A stretch of 64,000 nt of DNA from Branchiostoma floridae (taxonomy: Eukaryota > Chordata > Leptocardii > Amphioxiformes > Branchiostomatidae), in assembly GCF_000003815.2 (NCBI RefSeq), contig NC_049988.1, positions 10,051,788-10,115,787 of the forward strand. Reading direction: 5' to 3'. Both the position numbers and the translations under genes were made by a program. Below, piece after piece: positions 1 through 13,192 of the stretch. Every line of letters starts with the position of its first letter. Position 1 is the first letter of the stretch. The notes below the pieces were generated by a model. That model did no database searches. It was given only the letters and a program-made list of their open reading frames with translations, and was not told the origin of the DNA.

Positions 1-452
1 GTACAGGTGTCTGACATTAGAGAAACGACGTATTGTGTATCTTTGACAAATTTTCTTGTCAATATAAGATGTTTATTTTTTTAAACACATACACATGACA
101 AACCTAACAAACGTATTTCAAGCGTATTTGCCATGCATGAAATTTTAATTATAAAAATGATATGCTTTTACCTGCTGAGTATATAGATCTAGAATTTTTT
201 ATAATTCAAAGACTCCGCTACAATTATGTAGCCATCTGAGTATGTCCCATGGCGCTGTGTTTGACGTTTTGACATTAATAGTTATGAAAGCCCATTGTTT
301 GTTAGATAGTCACCGTAAACCATAGATGTCCGACCTTTCAAACCTCTTATAACTGTTATTAGATTAGTGAAATCAAACTGGATGGACTTAAGAATTGTTT
401 AAAGCTATCAAGAGTCTATTTGATATCGCATAACCCTAATTCTAACTTTTCC

Positions 453-998
453 NNNNNNNNNNNNNNNNNNNNNNNNNNNNNNNNNNNNNNNNNNNNNNNN
501 NNNNNNNNNNNNNNNNNNNNNNNNNNNNNNNNNNNNNNNNNNNNNNNNNNNNNNNNNNNNNNNNNNNNNNNNNNNNNNNNNNNNNNNNNNNNNNNNNNNN
601 NNNNNNNNNNNNNNNNNNNNNNNNNNNNNNNNNNNNNNNNNNNNNNNNNNNNNNNNNNNNNNNNNNNNNNNNNNNNNNNNNNNNNNNNNNNNNNNNNNNN
701 NNNNNNNNNNNNNNNNNNNNNNNNNNNNNNNNNNNNNNNNNNNNNNNNNNNNNNNNNNNNNNNNNNNNNNNNNNNNNNNNNNNNNNNNNNNNNNNNNNNN
801 NNNNNNNNNNNNNNNNNNNNNNNNNNNNNNNNNNNNNNNNNNNNNNNNNNNNNNNNNNNNNNNNNNNNNNNNNNNNNNNNNNNNNNNNNNNNNNNNNNNN
901 NNNNNNNNNNNNNNNNNNNNNNNNNNNNNNNNNNNNNNNNNNNNNNNNNNNNNNNNNNNNNNNNNNNNNNNNNNNNNNNNNNNNNNNNNNNNNNNNNN
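453..998. other. Assembly gap
   Basis: A run of 546 N characters. Nothing can be said about its content, and open frames drawn through it are artefacts. Confidence 0.99.
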
Positions 999-1460
999 AA
1001 GACAACTTGAGACACAAAGCGTAAAAATCGCCTGTGATCTATGAAATTCTTTGAGCGCTCTGGTCAAATCGCTCTGTCACAGAAATAGGTCTCAGTCCTA
1101 ACGGAATGGAGATGTGAGTACAACTGGGTAACTTATAGCCAAACTGCGAAGCTAGGCATGTTCCCTATAGATTGAATGCTGTAGTCAGACTTTGATTGAT
1201 GCTAATGTCAGTTTGGGTTAGCTTGTACACTTGTCTTGTTGAACCCTGTGGGTATTGCGGGCAGTTCATTCTAGACGACAACCCGCTATTACCGCGATCA
1301 ATATTTGATACATTATCGTCAAGATTTGTCTCAATGTATTAGTGTCACTGCAATGGTGAGTGATGGAGGGGGGTGGAGGTTTCAGAAAGGTGAAAAGGTT
1401 TCATTCTTCTAAATAGAGCCACGCTTACTGCATTTTGGGAGGATTTGCTAAGGCCTACAT

Positions 1461-2797
1461 CACTTTTCCAAACCAGGGCCAGGCCGGTGTGACAGCGATC
1501 TCGCCCCCCCGTGATCTCGCCCCCCCGGGGGCGAAATCACTAGCGATCTCGCCCCCCCGGGGCGAAATCACTAGCGATCTCGCCCTCCCCGGCTAGTGAT
1601 CTCGCCCCCCTACCTCGCCCCCCTTTAGCGATTTCGCCCCCCCCCAAAAAAAACGGGTTTACATGACATTTTAGAAGTTGATTGGTATAAATCACAAAAT
1701 GCAGTTTCAGAATGATATAAGTACACGAGTTTGATACATAACTCCATTCATAGTATCAATATTAACGTAATTACATGGTAATAAGATAGTTTCAGACAAG
1801 GAGGGTTGGTTCCCTTGTATTCCCATTATTGCATATACCTGAGTCTTGACATAAAATGTATTTCATTGTATTCACCTGTCCTCAAGCAACCTATATATCT
1901 CCAATATGAAGTCTCTACCATGAAGTGACCACAAAAGAACTATGTAATGTCTTTATTAATTATGCAAATATTAGGTATTAATTAGAATAACGCACATTTT
2001 GGTATATGCACCTGGCCAAGGGATATCTTCACCTCCAACATGACTGTTTTTTCTAGTATTTAGGAACTGATGCATTTACCCGTGTTTCTTAAGACTGGTA
2101 CTTTACCAGTGTTTGTGTAGCATTTAGCAACAGCTATATCAACTTGCGCGTAGATAGTGTTTATAATGAGAAACTATTATTCACGTGTGTTTTTGTTAGT
2201 GCTTTGGAAATGTTTCCAGCACAAGAAAGAAAACACTGTGACAAATTGAAAACATATAGCTGACGTATTCCGTACCATAGACGGTGTTGATTTATACGTT
2301 CGCAGTAGCACTGTTTTTATGCCACCTCAGCTGCAAAAATTGTCTTTTTCATTTCAATGTCATGTTTGCACCGAACAATATAGTATTGACTTTCGAGGTA
2401 TGACATCTTACGGTACGGTAATAAGGTGCCATATAGGTACCAGGTAACACACCAGATACGTTACTCCCCAGGTGCAGTATAGTACCAGGTAGCGCACCTG
2501 TAATATGTAGTAACCAGCTGCTCTTGGGGGGGGGGGGGCGAAAACGCTAAAGGGGGGCGAAAACGCTAGTGATCTCGCCCCCCGGGGGGGCGAAATCCCA
2601 GGGGGGGCGAGATCGCTGTCACACCGGGATGTTTGCGGAAACGAAAAATTAAAGTTTATGACAATAGATATGCAAAATGCATGCTGTTCAAAGGCATACT
2701 GTTTAATTATTTGTGGTTCGTTTTGTGTTTTGTGGACTTTTATATCACATTTTTCGTTCCCCAAAACAGCCCGGCCGGGCCCTGGTTCGGAAATGTG
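1461..2797. mobile_element. Outer inverted-repeat element, host of a nested transposon
   Basis: The segment at 1461-1487 (core TCCAAACCAGGGCC) is matched in inverted orientation at 2771-2797 (core GGGCCCTGGTTCGGA), with 24 of 27 positions agreeing. A sequence like the right end recurs at 54507-54535, which suggests a dispersed family. I read it as a non-autonomous DNA transposon interrupted by the 1484-2627 element. The two inverted repeats abut, so they could instead be the layered terminus of one element. No transposase frame is visible. Confidence 0.5.
1484..2627. mobile_element. Non-autonomous DNA transposon with perfect 27-bp terminal inverted repeats
   Basis: The left terminus at 1484-1510 begins CCGGTGTGACAGCGATCTCG and runs into a C tract. 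The right terminus at 2601-2627 is its exact reverse complement. Subterminal DNA on both sides holds further copies of GATCTCGCCCCCC and its complement (1500-1645 and 2525-2612), giving strongly strand-asymmetric C- and G-rich ends able to fold back. The interior is AT-rich with no long frame. No clear target-site duplication was seen. Confidence 0.75.
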
Positions 2798-5700
2798 AAA
2801 ATTTATTGCGGGCGTGGCTACCAACTAGCTTTCAACCAATCAGAGAATTGCCTAAAAGTTCTCTTTAGGTAGATACGATCCTCTCATTCGCCGTCTAAAT
2901 GCCACACTCATAACGCACTCGTTTAAGCCTTCCTAATGTATTTTGCACAAGCCATGGGCTAGGCTCTGCATGGGAGAATAATTGATATAGATACATCTTC
3001 CTCCTTCTTTTAGGTGAAGGTCGGCGTTCTTAGCATTTCAAGATACATCAACTTCAAAAAGTGCGCCAATCTATTCTACAAACAAAGAACCTATCCTAGC
3101 TGAGCTTAAGTGCTGACGGTATTGAGCTGGAGTTTTGCAGTTCAATCAGCATGTGTCAGCCAGGTCTAGCGCACACTGCCTCTTCCTACAGGTTGAGCCG
3201 ACCCCATGACCTACACAGCTCTCTATTTGGAAGGCAATAACAGAAGACATATTCCAGGGGCTTCAGACAATCAGCCTGGATACATCCATTTCCGTCGTCC
3301 TGTAGAATAGGTCTAGAATGCGATATGTCTCAAAGTTTCAAAGTTCAACAACTCTCCATTGGCAAACATACTGGGGTTACTGTGAGGCGCGGACCGTCGG
3401 TACTTTATCAAAAAGTAGATCTTATACTTTACAATGATTAACTGCGTAAGTGACCTTCTTGGTTGAACTCTACAAGATAAATGCAGCTTGAGTAATATCT
3501 CTGGCCCAGGTAACGCCCGCATTTCATCACTTATCATATCACATCATTGACCAATTATTGCGATAGTCCACCTAACGACCAGTTTACTGGGTACAGAATC
3601 GAAACGACTGAGAATTTCCGCAACCCTGATGCTTCTGCGCAAACCCATCAAACTAAGCCGATTGTTTGCTTTTACTGCTATATTACAGAAGTTTAATGTG
3701 TTTTGTTATTCCAGCGATAGCGGTTTGCAATTTAGATTGGCGAAGAGTCAAAAGTAATCGTAAAACAAGCGCAACCTTTCTGACAACTTGCAATATTCAT
3801 GAATATATATAGGTTATTCCATCTCTGAAACGCGTACTTTACAACTCTACTGTTCCAAACATTAGTTCTAAATCTACAATCTAGACGACGCGGCGGAATT
3901 ACTCAGACAATAAAACGGAATGAAGGACCCACATGTCGGCTCGGGAACTCGGATTGCGTGTTTTTTATGACGTACTGTAAAGCTGTTTGAAGGTTATGGG
4001 ACGTACATGACGTTCACACTAAGAACACTGTGTGAGACAAGGGGATAGCGTGACTCAACGTGTGATAGGACATACCCTTGACATTCATACATGATGCGTT
4101 AGATCTGTGTCGTGAAGAATATCTAATTCATGGTAATATTAGCTGACATACATTGCCCTATAGTTACGAGTTATGAGGATGCTGAGCATCACTTGATGAC
4201 AAATTGCTATATCTTTATCTCCCGTTGCCATCTCTGACCCTTTGTTATTTAGCTCCCACTTCTTGCGAGAAATTGCTTACGGTCAGGTTCACTACAGTGC
4301 ATACGGTCAAGATGTTCACTACAGTGTTTATGGTCAAGATCACTTTTACAACTCATCACCAAGGGATTTTAAGACGCCCACGTCAAGTTCAAAGGAGTCG
4401 TGACTTTGAAAGCTTGCCCTAGGCTCTGAGGCGTTGATGACGTAGTAGGACGGCTTAGAAACGCTTTGGTTGCCATGTTTGATTAGTGGCGAGGTGTTAT
4501 GAATATAAGCCTGTTCCCCTGGTGTTTGGTTAGGCCTGTGTGTATCATTAATCATCTCTGATAACCCTGACAGGGCTCGGAATACCACCTGCATATGCAG
4601 GTTAGTGCAGGTAAAATTGGAGCTAGCTGTGCAGGTATTTCTGATATGATGTCTACTTGAACCTAACCTGCACTGGTCCATGTACTGGGTTTTATACATA
4701 AATGTCCTATGAGGTAGGTGTATATGGATTGTTATCAGCTGTATTGACTGTCACCACCTATGAAGTATAAAAATAGCAATGGTTTCTGAACAAATTAAGT
4801 ATATGATCCATACTTCCTCAATTCATAGTGGTGCAGATAAACTTTGTAATTTCCAATGTTACCTGCAGATATGCAAAAAAAAACGTATTTCGAGCCCTGC
4901 CTGTGTATGAGCCACCACGTACCTGCCATGAGTACGCCATGAGTGGTACTGCCTGTTATAGTTAACTTTCAAACCCACAGAAAAGAAAATAGCCCCTGGA
5001 TTCATCTTTCCTCCCATGAGAGCCCAGGTCTCAGAATGGAATATATTTCCAGATGGTGCCATGATACTGTATAACATCAAATATCGAAGCCATTGCAAAG
5101 CGAAAACATTCTGTTTTCGACGCCCAGGAATGGACAGGAAACAATGTCTTTTCTTTCTCTTTTAATTTCCACGTGAACGCCACATGATAGGCCTGGTGAT
5201 ATCATTTTCCTTTCCAAGTAGATTTCGTTTCATCACTCATTTTACGTTGGACATTATATTGCTAATATGAATGTTCAGCTAAATATTGGAGTTGGGACTT
5301 CACCAGCGATTTGACGGGGAAACTTTAAACTAAAATATATGTGCTACGATTGTAGTCTCACTGGCTTGTAAATTAGACATAACGTTAACGATCATCATAT
5401 ATCGACCACATGCATTTGAAGAGCGAAGCATATGTGCATATATACTAAGAGGGAAATATATTTTCCATCACCACAATTCTACTCTATAGAAGAGTACTTA
5501 CTGTACAAGCAAGTGTTTGGCCTCACCTTTCGAGAGTCTTAGTAATACGAAAATCTCATTTAGAGTGAAGTTGAACATTCTAATACTTCTTTGCACATAT
5601 TGATGGAAGAAAATCCAGATGGAGTCGGCATATTACAGAGATATGTACGGCGATGGAAATACGGGGGATATGGCACTCATATCGGTTTTGAAGCCCCCAT

Positions 5701-8700
5701 CATCTCCAGCAGATGCATAAAGCCCTAGCTTGTAACACATAGCCAAACATAGCCTTCCGGCATTCTCCGACTATCATGGTTGGGAGTTAGTTGTTAGGAA
5801 GCTTATCTGGAGTTGTGAATGGGGCGGCAAGGCTGCCTACTAGTCTAATGTAGAGCTTTAGGTCTGTGGTCTCTGGTTGCCACGGCAACGGCCACTTTTC
5901 AAAATGGCGGATTGTCACCAACTGAAGTCCTTTTAAAATCTTGTCCAAAATAGACCCTACTTTAGACTCTGTAACTGTGACCAATTAATATTTCATTGAT
6001 TCTAGCATGTGTTATTACTTGCTGCGCCTCACTGCAAAAACATTTTGAGCGAAACATTATATCATTATTTTTATTAAGATATGGGTAATGACATATGTTA
6101 GAATCAATAAAATATCTGTTAAGAATGAGCGAATTGGAGCTAGAACCAGATGGATTCGAAGCTACTATAAAACCCAGCGCCGACACTGGTTGGGAGTGGT
6201 TCGGAGCAAAGTCATGGGAAGGTCATGGATGTGTGACAAGGGCTTAACCCACGAGTCGAGTTCATACCATCTAAGTACTAGTACTCCAGGCCACCATAGT
6301 GAGAACTGTTTCAGAGTGTGTTTGTGAAAGATCAAGTTTAATCTTATTTCCGGTACCCCATAGGGTGGACATGTAGCTGCGACTGTTTTCACAGCTGACG
6401 GGTTGTGTGGTTACGTATGTGCCACTCTGCTTTCGGGTAGTGTTGTTCTTTAGCTGCCAAAATGTCCGGTTTTGACAGTATCTGTTGGCAGTGTGAATAT
6501 CTCCGTAAAAGCGGTGATTATGTTTTCCGTGGCCGCGCGCGTGTCCTAATGTGTGAGGGCAAGAGTTCCCGACAATCAGGTGTTCAGTTGGATTCGATGA
6601 TGTTTTTGTATTAGGGTAAAGTTTGGTGTTGCAATTCCAAAAATGCAGTGGGCCTCCTAGTGGCATGTCTTGATACTGCAATGAAATATCCTATTCATTT
6701 TACTTTAGTCAAAGAACTTTATTAGCATTTGGCAGGCTTCATGTCAAATAACACGATATGAATTATCGCTAATTAACACATGTAACGTTAGATGTGATTT
6801 ATAAAGTTTTACAGACTTAAACAAAGTTTTTAAGTGTTTTAACAAAATTTCATTTTCTATTCTAGCCATCAATAATGGCGAGAATTTAATGTCTACTTAA
6901 TCCACTTGCATCTTAAAGGTCATATAAAAAGAGTAGCGACATCTATGTAATTCATCTTAATCAAGGTTTAAAGTATACTGTATTTCCAAAGCCGTTTACT
7001 GTGACATAGTAGTTTCCAGCATGTACATCTATCGATTTAGATTTGTAGAATAATTGTTAGCTTTTATTTACGTTTTACCGAAGTTTGCTACGGTTTAATA
7101 CATACAGCATTCGCGCATCACCAATGGTCCGTACTAGATGCACGTACTGTGCGAAACATCATAAGTACCTGGAGCTTTAAGTGGTTGAACAGCATGGTTG
7201 ATGAGTAGAAGTACGGCCAAATGGATGCAATCTATAAATGAGGGTGGCACACTTGACATTGGTGCGCGATATTCGCCATCTAATGCATCACTTGTCAGAA
7301 GTACATCCACTTACTACCCTGCTGTCGGGCATTAACGATGGGGGCTACAGATGCGGGTTGCGGGATTACCACTATTTATCATATTGAAGACAACGGTGAT
7401 GTCATGTGTGAAAAAGAATAACCCCTTAATAGCCTCAGCCTTTAAAAGTTGGCCCCAAATTTGGTAACCGTTACAGAGTGGTAATCCCCACTGCCTTGCG
7501 TTTTTCTGTGACGCCTGTTTGACTAGGATTCTGAAATTATTCTGCAGAGTGTCTAAACGTGAATCATATCGTTTCACCCCAACCTAATGTACTGGCGCCG
7601 GGAGATTCTATTAAGCCGAATGTGTATTCGTTACGGAGCTCTTGGGTCGATTTCTGAAATGCTGCAATCTCTAACTGACATGGCACACATGACAGACCGT
7701 TGGCTGAAGCTTACTAATTGGATTATCATGTGTCTAGCACTGATAAGAAGAGATTTGTCTCTTAAGTTTCTCCGGTTCTTTTCTTATACTTGCATAATGC
7801 ACACGTCGCAAACTTTATAGCCAATACGATAGTAGGACTTACTGTTCACAAAATAAAACAGATCAACTCCTGGAGATTTTGCACGGAAAACCTCCCATCG
7901 CCACAGGCACTACTGTGACTGTTATCACCAATGAATAAGCGTGTGCTGGTCTTATGTTATGGTATGTGGCAATAGACGATGGCTTACAATGATGGAAGCT
8001 GGCGAGGTGAAAGATTGTTATTTCCACGTGAACTGTTTAGAAGCGTATTGTTATCAAGATAAAGCTTTTCCACGTACGGTTGAGGAGGGACCCCATTTCA
8101 CACAGGATTAGTGCAGAAACGCGTCCTTTATCACTGAAAGGTCAAAAATTAATCATTAAAGTCAACTTAAGGAATGGTTCAGAACTAGTACAAGGGGGAA
8201 GTCAAGAGGACGATATCATATGTACGTGAGGAAGGGGGGCAAAGCCAAATCTCTAATTCTCCCTGTCATTCTGAACCGTTTCCAAGTCTATTCACCGTGA
8301 TAGAAATTCTGAAAGAAAACATGATATTGTGTTAAAGAAAAACGATCATGGACATCTGAAAAGTTACAATGTTACTGATAATGTACAACCTTTACAGGTG
8401 ACAATGACCTGTATTCGAGCTCTTTGGTATTTAGAATTATAAAAACTTGTACATGGATCTGCCAATGAATGTTTATAACCCTCCTCTAGTCACGAATTCC
8501 CTTGTACATTGAATTAACAGTTTGATATCCGATCCCTGTCCTTGGTGCTGAACGGTAGTCTCATGGTTGGGCTTTAAAAACCAGCGGTTAAAGCGTAAAC
8601 CTCTTACTTAACTATGTATAAGAAAAGATTACTGAAGTACTGGTTAAGTAGCAGGTATCAATGTGGAGTTGGATTACATTATATAGCAAGTGACAGGATA

Positions 8701-8857
8701 GAGCTGGGTGGGCTGGTGATCGTAGGCAGTAAAACTAAACAGAGCTGTGGTTTGTTAAGCTCAAATATGCCTTGAAAGTAAACATTCTATATTTATTTGC
8801 AAATGTTACCTTTCTAATTTCTAATATTCTAATATTCTATTGTTTTCACCCCCGTAG
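2798..8857. other. Intergenic DNA, no gene supported
   Basis: No frame here has coding character or convincing splice sites. A roughly 27-bp degenerate tandem repeat (core TTCACTACAGTG) lies near 4265-4335. Segments at 5775-5850 and 6165-6250 resemble 16885-17040 (shared ACCCAGCGCCGAC and CATGGTT.GGAGTTAGTTG), a degraded dispersed repeat. The missing signal-peptide exon of RAMP-like gene A should lie here, but I could not locate it. Confidence 0.5.
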
Positions 8858-9038
8858 TAATGTTCTTGTCACACACGATGGCTGCAGACGACTTTGTTGA
8901 CTTCTGCAGCGACATGACGATGTACGAGCTTTATTGTGACAGTTGTAAGTACTTCTTCCTGAAGGCCGTCCACGACACGGCGAACAGAACGCACGGCGAC
9001 CTGCCTCTGGTCCTGTGCAGCTGGCCTGACGTCATCCA
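8858..9038 (+). CDS. RAMP-like A, exon 2 (N-terminal half of ectodomain)
   Basis: Pyrimidine-rich acceptor ending CCCCGTAG and donor GTAAGT at 9039. Phase 1 in, phase 2 out, 181 nt. Encodes residues with the first RAMP cysteines and LCSWPDVI. Confidence 0.85.
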
Positions 9039-12000
9039 GTAAGTCAAAACATTTATTATTTGTCGATGAAGGTTAGACATCCAGGTAATAAGATACGCCA
9101 AAAAGTAGTTACTCAAGCAACTGGAGATGATTTTGGAAACGGTCAGACGTTTCAAACAACATCCGTTGTTTTCGTCAGTGACACTGAAGAAATTCTGTTG
9201 GAGAGGGTTTTCAAAACCCTGCAGCTTCAGTCTAAAACTATCACTTTTGACAATTTTAGAAAATCAGGAAATATAATGGTGGAACGTGGGGATGGAGTAA
9301 AGCAAAACACGTCACAACGTGAACTTCAAGGTCATTGACTGACTTTGTTGAGACAATATTGACAGTTGTCCCCCCTTCAGGCGCCTAATGACATAATCTC
9401 AGTGCAATAATGTTCCATTCGACCACATAGGTCACTGTTTAGATTGTGTCTGCTAGGTCAATATCAAAACACTTCGCGGCGACAGAAAGTCTCAGTTACA
9501 TGTATCAAGCGATTCTTTACGACACTGAGTAGTCTGTGTCTGGTTTAAAATTGAATCAAACATAAACAAGCTAATAAATTAGGTGAAGGTTCATTTGGAA
9601 AAGTGAATTTGTTCTTCATATCGTTAATTGTAGAAAATGGCGTTTTCTAGAGATTATGTCACACCAGGCAACATCATTCTAGGCAGTTAAAACAACTAGA
9701 GGTTAATATAGAATACAAAAACACGGTGTATTCCGTATCACCCCAGGTACCAACCCGACCGCGGCTTATTTTATGACAAACGGACCACTCAGATATTTAA
9801 TCTAAAGTTCAACCGTCCTAGACTCCCTCCCAACCCGGTAAAATCTTCAGTTCAGCGCGGTATACTCCGGCCTCCAGTGTACCAGGGCATTGGCTCGCGG
9901 ACGCCGGTGGACAAACGGTACAGAAACGACGCCTAGCGGAATTTGTAGGCAATGTTTTAGATGTAATGTTAACCATTAGGTTCATTAGGTTTCCCATTGG
10001 ACTGTGAATAGCGACATTTAGCGGTTATTAGGATTACGACAAATCCATGTAGTGCACCTACTGGCGAATTTCGTATTCAACACGCCCTTACATGTGTACT
10101 CTATGAGCCTGTTTACTTGTATTTAAGTTCGTTACGTTAACAGAGAAGCGATTTCCGTTCCCAATGCCTCAGACGACACTTCTGAAGGAACTATAAATCA
10201 CTGTTCAGAGGAATACTGCTAACGTTACATGTATTACTAAACTACGCTGACTATGGGGATATATTTGCCAGGGGAGTTTGGCCGGCGCAGTTCGTAAGAG
10301 GAAATGTAAACCTTCCCATGGACTGACTCACCAGGTCAATCATGCCCATTTATAACAAAGAATTCTTGGTGGAAGTTGGTCAAATATTTTCTGGCTGCAG
10401 TACCGTCAGTCGTTACTAGACGGCGCTTCAATACCGTCAAGCGGCGAACAGGTGTCACCTGTTTGTGGCGTGAATGGATGAATGGAGTATCAGAAGTTTG
10501 TTGCTCTTATTGAGGGATAACAGTACAGGTAGCTTCGCGGCATGATTGGGAATTACTCACGACTACGAGTCAAATGCACTGTCACGAACAAAAAGAAGCA
10601 AGTAGATTTCACTAAGTTGTAGAAAACCTGCGTAGCTCCACCAACATCTCGCTACTGCATACGTATGTGGAGATATGGGGCATGAGTAATCTCTGCCCGG
10701 AGTACAAGTAATGCAAAGTTGGCATAGCAATGAGGATACGGTCTCCAAGCAGATGTTGGGTTGAAAGAACGCGTAACATTTTCTGAGTGACGGCCGGGAT
10801 TCTCTGACAGTCCCTTACCCCCAATAAGCAGATGAATAGTTAACTAAACGTCCTGTTATGTTAAAAGAAACGGATGGTGTCCACATATATTCTCGTATTA
10901 CTTAAAACGCAAAAGACGTGATGTATACCTGAATATAGGTGGCGCTTCGACGGGCGGACATGGTGTTACCTGGGCTTCTCGCGCAGCACCTGAAATCCGT
11001 CCATTTATGTAAACTAATGTCTTAAATATAATTATAGATGTATGTAAAGAAGTCTGGACCTAATTTGAAAAGTTTTCACTGTGTTAAACCTACGGTCTCA
11101 CGTTTTACAAGTCAGGACCCCAAACCCTATCATAGCCTTTTCTGCAGTACCGCTCCCGGCCGCGTCCTGAAAAGTGGCTAAGGCGACCGTCAAATTGCCA
11201 AATTTCGGTGTTTTCGGGAATGGGGAAATCACGAAAGGCTCGCAAAGGGGTTTGAATTTCTTAGGCTTGTTTAACTTTGTTTTGATAATACGACCATTCA
11301 AAATCAAGAATGACAGTTAATAAGACATTGCACAAAGAAAACCATTGGATATTAGTCATATATGACACGTTTCTTGTACATACTAGTGGTTGAAGTGATC
11401 CGGTGCACATGTTCTGTAAAGTGTAACGTTCTCTAGGGCTACAGCATTCAGGTCTCATTCGTACTGTGTGAAACAAGAAGGCATTCAACAAATGGATTGC
11501 TCTATTCTCTGTTGATCCATTGACAGGTCCAATTTTCATATCAAAATGCTGTAGGGTGTGGATAAGTTAACGATGCAATATATGCTCGAACGCCAGGGGG
11601 AACCACTTGGTCACGCCGTCTTATGAAAGAAGCGAATATTTATTTATTACACCATCACCTGAAGCAACACAACCTACCTCCTAATAACAGAGCAATGATA
11701 TTAAGGATCTATTATTGACTTTATTCTGTGTGTTTGATTATTTTCATAATCCTTTTCAGCACTTTTCTCGATTTTTGCTCAGTGTTAGTGGTATCCAGTG
11801 AATGTCAGCCATGGCGTTACAATGATGAGGATTGTTTTTAACATTCTTTGTTCCCTTTCTTTCTCTTGTGTATCTTTCTGCAGGCCCTACTTCGAGTTGA
11901 CGAGATGCCACGGACGTGTTGCGAGCTTGATGAATTGCTCAGACCAAAGTTTACACATTCTTAGAGACGAATTCATGCTCAGTGTCCACCGGAATTTCTT

Positions 12001-12181
12001 TGCTCATTGCAACGGTACGCACAGTCAGCATGTCGACCCTGAAACGGACGAGTTCTTGGAGATGATTTCAGCAATATCCTCCGTGTCATTCGCTATTGTC
12101 ATCCTCATCATCGCTCTGTTAATCACCACGACATGTTCCCCAAGGAAATACATCAGATTCTGCTGTTCAAACGGACTGTAA
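8858..12181 (+). CDS. RAMP-like protein A (5' exon not found)
   Basis: Two exons, 8858-9038 and 11884-12181, joined in phase 2, encode a RAMP ectodomain, one transmembrane helix and a short basic tail. RAMPs are single-pass membrane partners that set ligand choice and trafficking of calcitonin-receptor-family class B GPCRs. The six RAMP cysteine positions are recognisable (..DFC, ELYC, VLC-SWP, LTRC, MNC, AHC), with one extra Cys in YCDSC. The second exon begins with the family hallmark PYFELTRC, aligned with R-SYRELADC of human RAMP1. Sequons NRT, NCS and NGT are present. A hydrophobic helix (SFAIVILIIALLI) precedes SPRKYIRF. The first exon starts in phase 1 after a CCCCGTAG acceptor, so a signal-peptide exon must lie upstream; the ATG at 8860 alone would give no signal peptide. 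The family call is sure; the receptor partner is unknown. Confidence 0.88.
10731..11605 (+). repeat. Diverged direct repeat, copy A
   Basis: Matches 14521-15405 in the same orientation over about 870 bp, in islands. Shared landmarks are GGTCTCCAAGCAGATGTTGG at the left, a perfect 49-nt block at 10936-10984, a block around CGGGAATGGGGAAATC, and GTGAAACAAGAAG near the right. Copy A lies in the large intron of RAMP-like A. It is probably an old transposon. Confidence 0.75.
11884..12181 (+). CDS. RAMP-like A, last exon (C-terminal ectodomain, TM, tail)
   Basis: Acceptor TTTCTGCAG, start in phase 2, stop TAA at 12179-12181. Encodes PYFELTRC through the membrane helix. This is the same cut point as in vertebrate RAMP genes, just before the R/Q-x-Y-x-x-L motif. 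Confidence 0.88.
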
Positions 12182-13186
12182 CTACTATCCAAAATGGCGA
12201 CAATCGAACATGGCGGCGTGAAACAAACAACATAACGACCAACCACAAGGCTCCTGTATACTGCTGAATTATTTCCTTCAAACAGAATTGTCACAGAACT
12301 GTACACGGACTGAGTTATATAGTTCTGTATACGTAGTTACCTGTTCAAATTTGTTATCTTCGATGGGTCGTCTTTTTCGAAAATTAAAACTTGTTTCGTG
12401 AAAAGTTTATTACCTCTGTAAAATGGCGTAATAGTGAACGTGTAATAATGTTACGAATGATGACTTTATTTATGGGAGAAACTTTACCGTGAAGAAAATG
12501 AAGTGAAGCCAAATGTTCTTGTATATATCACACGCTAAGGGTGAAGAGTATACAGTCATGATGCATTGGTTTATCAATTAGAAACTAAGAGGACAAGATA
12601 CTAGAAGCTGTTTCAGGAAGAAGATATCTTATCCATCCCACTCTGTAAGAGGAGAGACAAGATTGAAAAGCTGAACATTCCTCTAACAGTTAAACCTGTT
12701 TGCCTATTGATATTTCACTATTTGTACTTGGTTGAGGTTTCATTGTAGATACATGTTCATGTAAGTATGGGATATAAAAGGTTCAGTCCAACATTATGTG
12801 ATACAATGGAGTTAAAGAGTTTTATTGGTGTAAAACCCGTGATGTATATCTTTGTATTTTCATTACCATGCGTTTGTTTAAGGCAACAAAGCTGCGAATG
12901 ACACACATAGTAAAAGATGGAACGTATGCATCATGAATGCTGGCATCGTTCAATACTTCATCTGTAGTACGATACTTTCGATGGAAGAAACGATATGTGA
13001 GAGCAATGAAGGGAAGCTATTTTCGCACGTGATTTGAACAGTGCTTAGCGATGTGAGTTTTGTGTAAAAAGGTAACTCACATATGTCCAAAGTCTTACTA
13101 ACAAAGGTTCAGGTTTCAACATTGTTAAGTTGACATAACCTTTGATGTTTGTGAGCTTGGGTATGACGGCATACTCTATCTTTACA

Positions 13187-13192
13187 AATAAA
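13187..13192 (+). other. Possible polyadenylation signal for RAMP-like A
   Basis: AATAAA about 1 kb after the stop codon. An earlier ATTAAA lies near 12383. Either could end the transcript; neither is proven. Confidence 0.3.

Noticed and set aside
408-1067. Open frames across the N run
   Set aside because: Produced by unknown bases in the gap; no real sequence supports them.
6271-6681. 136-residue frame on the - strand
   Set aside because: Overlaps dispersed repeat sequence shared with 16885-17040 and has no recognisable domain or splice sites.
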